NCBI GenBank assembly: GCA_963784575.1
Contig: CAWARU010000001.1
Span: 1,736,001-1,800,000 of the forward strand
Length of the DNA: 64,000 bases
Source: CAWARU01 sp963784575
GTDB lineage: Bacteria > Pseudomonadota > Gammaproteobacteria > UBA6186 > Azoamicaceae
Reading direction: 5' to 3'
Below are positions 58,797 through 64,000 of this stretch, piece by piece (position 1 is the first letter of the stretch; each line of letters begins with the position of its first letter). Below the pieces are notes generated by a model. It saw nothing but the letters and a program-made list of their open reading frames with translations. It ran no database searches and was not told the origin of the DNA. The translations under genes and the position numbers were made by a program.

Positions 58797-59175
58797 AAGA
58801 ATACTCCATTACTGATTACATAGTCTATGTAAGGGGACAACAATCCTTAAGAAACGGGACAGAAAATAATATTACCAAGACCAAGGTAAACCACAAGAGA
58901 TCATTTTCTTATTTTTTTGTAAGTTATTTCTTACAAAACTCGACTTAAGCTATTTATTATTCTTACAAATCTGACTGCTGACTAAAGGACTAAAATTTAA
59001 GACTCTGAAATTGTCATATACTGTCATACCATGATCATATTATAATGTTTTTACTTTTGAGGCTTGACCCCATCTAACTCCCTATGATCATTATTTTCTA
59101 ACCAGTTACTCTCAGACTCCCTTTAGATTTTGATAAGACTTTAATCGGCATTTGATTTATTCAGGAGGTAATATT
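58797..59175. other. Upstream region of T4
   Basis: Same content as 48230-48608: ribosome site of T4, AT-rich DNA, a plus-strand TATAAT at 59041-59046, and a TTGACCCC box. No gene. Confidence 0.4.
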
Positions 59176-59211
59176 ATGTCAGCAATTCTAGGTATAACGA
59201 GTGCAGAATAA
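59176..59211 (+). CDS. 11-codon frame with strong ribosome site, second copy
   Basis: Same MSAILGITSAE frame, AGGAGG seven bases upstream, and terminator after it as in copy 1. Treat as doubtful until expression is shown. Confidence 0.35.
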   Translation: MSAILGITSAE

Positions 59212-59215
59212 AAAC

Positions 59216-59275
59216 AGGGCCGTGCGTTACCTGTTACACGTACTATTGTAACACGTAACGACACGGCCCTTTTTC
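59216..59275. terminator. Bidirectional rho-independent terminator, second copy
   Basis: GC-rich AGGGCCGTG/CACGGCCCT hairpin with T5 on the right and A5 on the left. It ends the ankyrin/coiled-coil gene of the T4 module and shields T4 from it. Confidence 0.85.
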
Positions 59276-59294
59276 TGAATTTGACAGAACAATA

Positions 59295-61400
59295 TCAAAC
59301 AAACGCTTTTGCAAAGGCTTGGACTGAACTCTGCGCTCCACTCACCAAGTCTGGGGGTAAAGCAGCATAAAAATCTGACACTGTATCTGAAGCATCTTTT
59401 GCTCGAGCCTCAAAAGCGGTCAATGTTGATTGTTTGTAAGTATGAACTCCTGGAGATCCTAATTTCGTAATTTCCCTGAACTGTTTGAAGGCAGGATCAG
59501 GACTAGTCTGAATCTGCTCAAGTATTGCAGTAATAAATTCACTTGAATCCATGTCTAGATAATGTGGTGACTCTGGATTTAATCGAGGCTCCAATTTTGC
59601 AATGGCAGCGAATACTAAAACAAGGGTTTGGTCACCAAGGGACTCTGCTGCCCCCTTGGGATCCTTACCAGTAAAGGATAACCCTAAGGCATTTGCGACT
59701 GCGACACTCAATCCGATACACAACTCATGCTGAAATTGAGGATTGGTGCTTTCTTGGGCATCAAATTTCTTTCTGCGTTTGCGTGCGCTATAGCAATCTA
59801 TACCTGCTGCTGCAGTTTTTAGAAGACCTGAAAGTAGAGGAATGCATGTTACATGGTCAGCTGACAGTTTAATTATTGATGAGATAAAATCTTCTGGTTT
59901 GAATTTATCGATTGCATCCTGTCGACATCTCATGCGAGTAATTGCACTCATAAGTAAATTGGATAATCTACGTTGATACCAATGCAAATATATATTTTTT
60001 GTTTTAATTGCCTCAACTCTTGCGCGAAGATTTGGGTTGTTATTATGCTCATCCCAAAGTACTGCGGTCATTCCGTGTAGTTGCTCACATCTTGCACCAA
60101 CCGCACTTAAGCGTTTTGCAATAGCCTCTTGTCCTCCGCGCAGATCCATCAGTGATGTGTAGATAGAATTAAATCTTAACTCAAATTCTTTTACTTTTAC
60201 ATCGAGTGCATCTGTTCTACGTCTGGCGTCAATTCCCAGGGAATAGGCTGCTTCTGCTTTTTCTTTAGTCTCTCTTCCTATTCTTTGTTGCTCTGCAAGT
60301 TGCAGTGCTATTCTTCTAGATTCATCAGCCAACATAAGTTGTTTTTCATCTATTCCATTAGCCCGTTTGGAAACCTGAGCATATTTTTCATCATGCTCTT
60401 TTCTCACTTTCTCAATCGCTGATTGTAATTCAGCAGTTTTTCTATCTGCTTCTGAAACTATTTTCTTTGCAGAACCTTCAATAACCTCTTTCGCTGCAGC
60501 GGTATCTGCCTTATGTTTTCTTTCCGCTGATTCTTTGGCTTTCTCAAGTAGTTTTGCACGCATTTCCCTGACATCAAAAATAATCGTTAAATCGCAATCT
60601 ATTACTCTTCCGCTGTGGTCTGGTAATTTTGAGGTATGGAATACTAGAGTATTTTGGTCGCTCTTGTCTTCTACTAAGGTTAATTTCAAATCTTTGTTAA
60701 GTCGAAAATAGCCTTTTTTAGCGCTTTCCACAGGATTTTGAAAAATCTCGAGTGGGGTTTTCCCTAGAGAGTTGGGATCTGTAAAGCTTGCGCCGAGAGT
60801 TGATAAGGTATCTAGAAGCTGAAGATTTCCTTTGGTGCGGATGGTGTGTTTTCCTGGAAGTAATTCATCATCACTACCAACAAACAATTCAAATGCTTCT
60901 TCAAAGTCGGGCAAGGTGGACTCAAAACTTTCACGATGCTTATAAAGTAACCAGGGTGAAAGATATGTGACCGCTGCGGTAACTGGAGTATCGCCATTAA
61001 ATGCGCTAATGTCTGCACCTGCACTAACAAGATGTCGAACGCTATCGGTGTCTGAATTGGTGCAGGCTAGAACGATTAAGGGTTGGACAGCGTCATCGTG
61101 GTATAACAAAGGTTTCAAGGAAGGATCTAATTTAATTTTCTTACAGAGAACACCAACGGCATCCGAATTTCCTGATGCAACGGCATGTTTTAGCGGTGTA
61201 CCAAATTTGGGTTCACATACTAAAAGATCAATGCCTGTGAAAGGTCCCTTTTTTAAGTAGTATCCAACATAGTCAAATCCATAATCGACATATTCCTGGA
61301 CCCTTTTTCCGGATCCCGCTCCTAAAGCAGTATAAAAAGATGCATATAATCTTTTCTCTGAGCCCCATGGAGCATAAATATCTGTCAGAATACGTCGCAT
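59295..61400 (-). CDS. Ankyrin/coiled-coil protein (intact copy)
   Basis: 701 residues from ATG 61400, chosen because GGAGG lies eight bases upstream; a GTG 15 bases earlier overlaps that site. Residues 1-165 carry ankyrin-like units (GTPLKHAVASGNSDAVGVLCKKI, SVRHLVSAGADISAFNGDTPVTAAV), with another at about 200-235 (LLDTLSTLGASF...GKTPLEIFQNP). Residues 255-430 are a long Ala/Glu/Lys coiled coil (AKESAERKHKADTAAAKEV..., LAEQQRIGRETKEKAEAAY). A helical domain follows (WDEHNNNPNLRARVEAIK, AQESTNPQFQHELC). No signal peptide or enzyme motif. Upstream of T4, divergent from the helical protein at 61655. Role as toxin chaperone, carrier or effector is only inferred from repeated linkage. Confidence 0.82.
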   Translation of the reverse strand: MRRILTDIYAPWGSEKRLYASFYTALGAGSGKRVQEYVDYGFDYVGYYLKKGPFTGIDLLVCEPKFGTPLKHAVASGNSDAVGVLCKKIKLDPSLKPLLYHDDAVQPLIVLACTNSDTDSVRHLVSAGADISAFNGDTPVTAAVTYLSPWLLYKHRESFESTLPDFEEAFELFVGSDDELLPGKHTIRTKGNLQLLDTLSTLGASFTDPNSLGKTPLEIFQNPVESAKKGYFRLNKDLKLTLVEDKSDQNTLVFHTSKLPDHSGRVIDCDLTIIFDVREMRAKLLEKAKESAERKHKADTAAAKEVIEGSAKKIVSEADRKTAELQSAIEKVRKEHDEKYAQVSKRANGIDEKQLMLADESRRIALQLAEQQRIGRETKEKAEAAYSLGIDARRRTDALDVKVKEFELRFNSIYTSLMDLRGGQEAIAKRLSAVGARCEQLHGMTAVLWDEHNNNPNLRARVEAIKTKNIYLHWYQRRLSNLLMSAITRMRCRQDAIDKFKPEDFISSIIKLSADHVTCIPLLSGLLKTAAAGIDCYSARKRRKKFDAQESTNPQFQHELCIGLSVAVANALGLSFTGKDPKGAAESLGDQTLVLVFAAIAKLEPRLNPESPHYLDMDSSEFITAILEQIQTSPDPAFKQFREITKLGSPGVHTYKQSTLTAFEARAKDASDTVSDFYAALPPDLVSGAQSSVQAFAKAFV

Positions 61401-61654
61401 TTGGTTTTCCTCCACTGGTTGAGTATCCAGTTCGTAGTGAATATAATTAGTTCATAATTACATTATTTGTGAGGGATGTCAAGAAGTAACAAACATGTAA
61501 AATATCTAGGATTATCAGCAGTTTTTAGATAATGCCTTGATTTTTCAATAAATGCTAAGAATTATTATGAACAAAATAAGATAGCACTATTAAACTTTTT
61601 CTATAAAGACATATCTATTGTAATTAGAGGAATCTTATTAGAGGAATTACTGTT

Positions 61655-64000
61655 ATGTCAGCTCCAAAAATGCATGTAAATGCAGAAATTCTCGAAGATA
61701 TACTTTCGAAAAATCTAACAAAGCCGCAAAAAGCTTTTTTTCTTAAAGGTCTGAAATTTCTAGAAGATGCACCAATTGAACAATTTAATTCATTGGATGA
61801 CAAAGATTTTTCTGAATATATGAAACAAATTATCGAAGCCCTAGATCGTGCAAAAAACAGTGCAAAATGGAGCTCTATCGTAGACGGACCCACCAAGACA
61901 AGAATAGATGAAATCTATAAAAAAATTATTGAAATTAACCGCCTCAGAATTACATCAGCAAGTGCTGAACGTTTAGCTAGCATGAGAACCCTCATCCAAA
62001 ATCTACATTCATTTAATGACGGTAAATTTGATGTAGGACTTAGCCAAATTGATGCAAAAGCAAAAGCTCCAGGTTCCGATGCAGTGTCTGTAACTGTGAC
62101 GCCGGCTATACATACACCCGCCATGCCTGCGGCAGAAGACGAAGAAGCGGAACCCGGTGCTGGACCAGATAAAGATGCATCTGCACCTCTCTCTTTTCCC
62201 ACTTTACCCTCAGACCCACCACATATAACTGGGGCAAAACGTGCACTTCAATTCATGATTAATGATTTGCAAAATTTATTTGGAACTGATAAGGATGTCG
62301 CCCAACATATCGAAAACAAATTAGATTTTCGCAAGAAAATAAGTCAAATTGGATTAGCTTTAAGTAATGATGATACATCAATATCCGATAAGGCTGCATT
62401 GGATTCAGCTAGATTTTTGGACGATTATGTTCGCATTAAGAAAGAGTTTTTAGCTGCAAGAGCAAAAACCGCAGTTTCAGCTGGAGTTTCACAGCCCAAA
62501 CTTGACATCCCAGCTTTTTCACCTGCCGCAGCGGCTGCAATTGCTGCCTTACCGGTTGCAACTGATATACAAAAAAAAATTGTAGCTGCCATTCAACAAT
62601 TAGCTGATCCCCTTCAAGCTGGCACAGCAGCACAGAAATTATTTAAAGATGATAGTTTTTTGAATGAATTAAAGGGATTGAAGACCTCAGATTTTATAAA
62701 AGCACTAAATGCTATGCAATTACAACTTGCAGCAAATCCAAATCTTAAAGAAATTCTTGAGAAAACACCCGAAATTGCAAGTCAAATCATAAGTATGATA
62801 AATTTACGATTAAAGAAACCAACAGAACCCGGATTTAATGAATCTGAATTTAATGAAATCGATAAAGTGTATAATAAATATAAAAAAATGCACGCTCAAT
62901 TTAACAATCAGGATTTAATTAGAAATATATTACAAATTGCAATTGCAACTAGAAAAACTGACGTGATTCCCTCAGTCACCCCTTTGCGGCCCCCTTCACC
63001 TGAGATAGGACATCCTGCACCTATTGCCCTAACAAAGGACACAGCGACTCAGTGGTTGCAAGCGGAACATCTAAAAGTCAACGATGCGAATATGCCATAT
63101 TTTTTTCAGCGTGCGAGACATTTTGAAAATACATTGTTGGAGCTTCGTCGTAAAGGAATGATAGACAATGTCAATCCTCAAAGTTTGAAAGCATCAATTG
63201 ACGAGATGATTGCCTTCCTAAAAAACTCGGAACCGAGAAGTGGTGAATTTAGTCAACCTGAGAGGCAAGCGGCGCACGACCTTATGATAAGTATTTTGCA
63301 AACCTCAATTGACATCAAATATAAGGAAGGCTCTGATAAGATCAACCTTTTTTTACAACCCAAACGCTCACCACTTATTTCTGATGCAATTGACCTCAAT
63401 TTTACAGTATTAAAAACAGTCGAGTTGCATATGCAACATAGTCAAAATCAGTTCTTCACTTTCTATTGGGGACAAATAATCAATCCATTGGTTCAGAAAG
63501 CAGAAGTGCCCAACAGTCCCGAGGCCATGACGGCTTATCTAACGGAATTGAATAAAATGATGGCTTATTTTAACCCACTGACAACAGGAATTCCGCTTTC
63601 AGCTAGAGCCCAATGCTTGGAAAAGCAAGCTTTCGCGTTAACACAGATGTTTGAAAGAGGAGTTATTAAATTCACGGATAACCAGAAGAAAGCAATCGGT
63701 CTAATTATAGAAAACATGAAGAAGGAGAAAATTGTGGGAGTGGAAAAATTGGAAGCAGCATATCAAGCGCGTGCTCCAAAAGCTGGTTCCCATGTGGATG
63801 ATAGAGTACGAATGGAACTCATTCAACATTACACCGAAGCACCTAAACCACTTCCTTTACCTGGGAGGCCAAGTGTTAATGGTACCGACACCAAACCTCT
63901 GAATTTTCGATTCCCCGAACAAAGGAAATTACAAGATCTAATTTCTCCAACACTACAAACATCAGAAGTTGTGACAGCACAGGTTGCAAGGCAAAGAATA
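61655..64000 (+). CDS. Long helical protein, divergent partner, C-terminus beyond window
   Basis: Open for 782 codons from ATG 61655 to the right edge. Begins MSAPKMHVNAEILEDIL and is almost entirely helical: LTKPQKAFFLKGLKFLEDA, SEYMKQIIEALDRAK, RALQFMINDLQNLFGTDKD. There are several Pro/Ala/Thr-rich hinges (about residues 140-190, 440-460 and 730-745). No membrane segment, signal peptide or enzyme motif is seen. Same gene truncated at 51087 and a remnant at 36272, each beside an ankyrin/coiled-coil gene, so it belongs to the repeated module. Could be a structural or translocated protein; unknown. Confidence 0.8.
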   Translation, partial: MSAPKMHVNAEILEDILSKNLTKPQKAFFLKGLKFLEDAPIEQFNSLDDKDFSEYMKQIIEALDRAKNSAKWSSIVDGPTKTRIDEIYKKIIEINRLRITSASAERLASMRTLIQNLHSFNDGKFDVGLSQIDAKAKAPGSDAVSVTVTPAIHTPAMPAAEDEEAEPGAGPDKDASAPLSFPTLPSDPPHITGAKRALQFMINDLQNLFGTDKDVAQHIENKLDFRKKISQIGLALSNDDTSISDKAALDSARFLDDYVRIKKEFLAARAKTAVSAGVSQPKLDIPAFSPAAAAAIAALPVATDIQKKIVAAIQQLADPLQAGTAAQKLFKDDSFLNELKGLKTSDFIKALNAMQLQLAANPNLKEILEKTPEIASQIISMINLRLKKPTEPGFNESEFNEIDKVYNKYKKMHAQFNNQDLIRNILQIAIATRKTDVIPSVTPLRPPSPEIGHPAPIALTKDTATQWLQAEHLKVNDANMPYFFQRARHFENTLLELRRKGMIDNVNPQSLKASIDEMIAFLKNSEPRSGEFSQPERQAAHDLMISILQTSIDIKYKEGSDKINLFLQPKRSPLISDAIDLNFTVLKTVELHMQHSQNQFFTFYWGQIINPLVQKAEVPNSPEAMTAYLTELNKMMAYFNPLTTGIPLSARAQCLEKQAFALTQMFERGVIKFTDNQKKAIGLIIENMKKEKIVGVEKLEAAYQARAPKAGSHVDDRVRMELIQHYTEAPKPLPLPGRPSVNGTDTKPLNFRFPEQRKLQDLISPTLQTSEVVTAQVARQRI

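Larger units (their letters stand above)
56657..60727. repeat. About 4.07 kb duplicated block, copy 2
   Basis: Partner of 46090-50160 (offset 10567). Divergence resumes on the left at about 56640 (CGTAATGAATGCA versus AGTGAATGAA in copy 1) and on the right at 60733. Confidence 0.85.

Noticed and set aside
18450..64000. Integrated prophage or conjugative element
   Set aside because: No integrase, transposase, phage structural gene, conjugation gene or attachment site duplication was seen.

Overview
The window looks like low-GC gammaproteobacterial chromosome, probably from a host-associated Legionellales/Coxiella-like lineage. That placement is an inference from three things: the order of the trpS-scpA-scpB-rluB, yciK and yciB-bolA genes, a PagL-like lipid A deacylase, and the wealth of ankyrin/coiled-coil proteins.

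Left part (1-8 kb): a two-partner secretion locus. Two tandem filamentous-haemagglutinin-type exoproteins lie on the minus strand, the first running off the left edge. They are divergent from a TpsB/ShlB-type outer-membrane transporter on the plus strand. The middle-left part (8-18.4 kb) is housekeeping: an AI-2E/PerM-type permease, a YciK-type SDR, RluB, ScpB, ScpA, TrpS, YciB, BolA, a lipase-like hydrolase, a coiled-coil protein, Rpe and a PagL-like protein. As given here, scpA needs three single-base corrections and trpS needs one, which points either to sequence errors or to real decay.

Right part (18.4-64 kb): accessory DNA. It is dominated by giant polymorphic-toxin-like genes with no classical signal peptide (T1 2522 aa, T3 2092 aa, T4 2055 aa, plus the broken T2). 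Each carries a different C-terminal domain and is followed by a small gene that overlaps it or starts within 25 bases of its stop: candidate immunity proteins, one a HEAT-repeat protein. T3 and T4 share coiled coil, ankyrin, seven-repeat beta-propeller, ankyrin, helical, coiled-coil and hydrophobic Gly/Ala segments, and then diverge. Upstream of T3 and T4 lies an ankyrin/coiled-coil gene, itself divergent from a long helical protein; this module is repeated, with a third, differently oriented and broken relative at 34-36.5 kb. About 4 kb of the T3 and T4 modules appears identical, implying recent duplication or gene conversion.

Palindromic REP-like elements of at least two families occur across the window. 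In two clear cases and one probable case they lie exactly where a module gene is truncated (41.42, 51.42 and 36.46 kb). Other relics of toxin and immunity genes occur at 22.2-22.9 and 52.0-52.3 kb. Together these suggest a locus that diversifies toxin tips by recombination and decays between palindromes. The delivery route is unknown: nothing in the window proves secretion, or shows whether the targets are competing bacteria or host cells.
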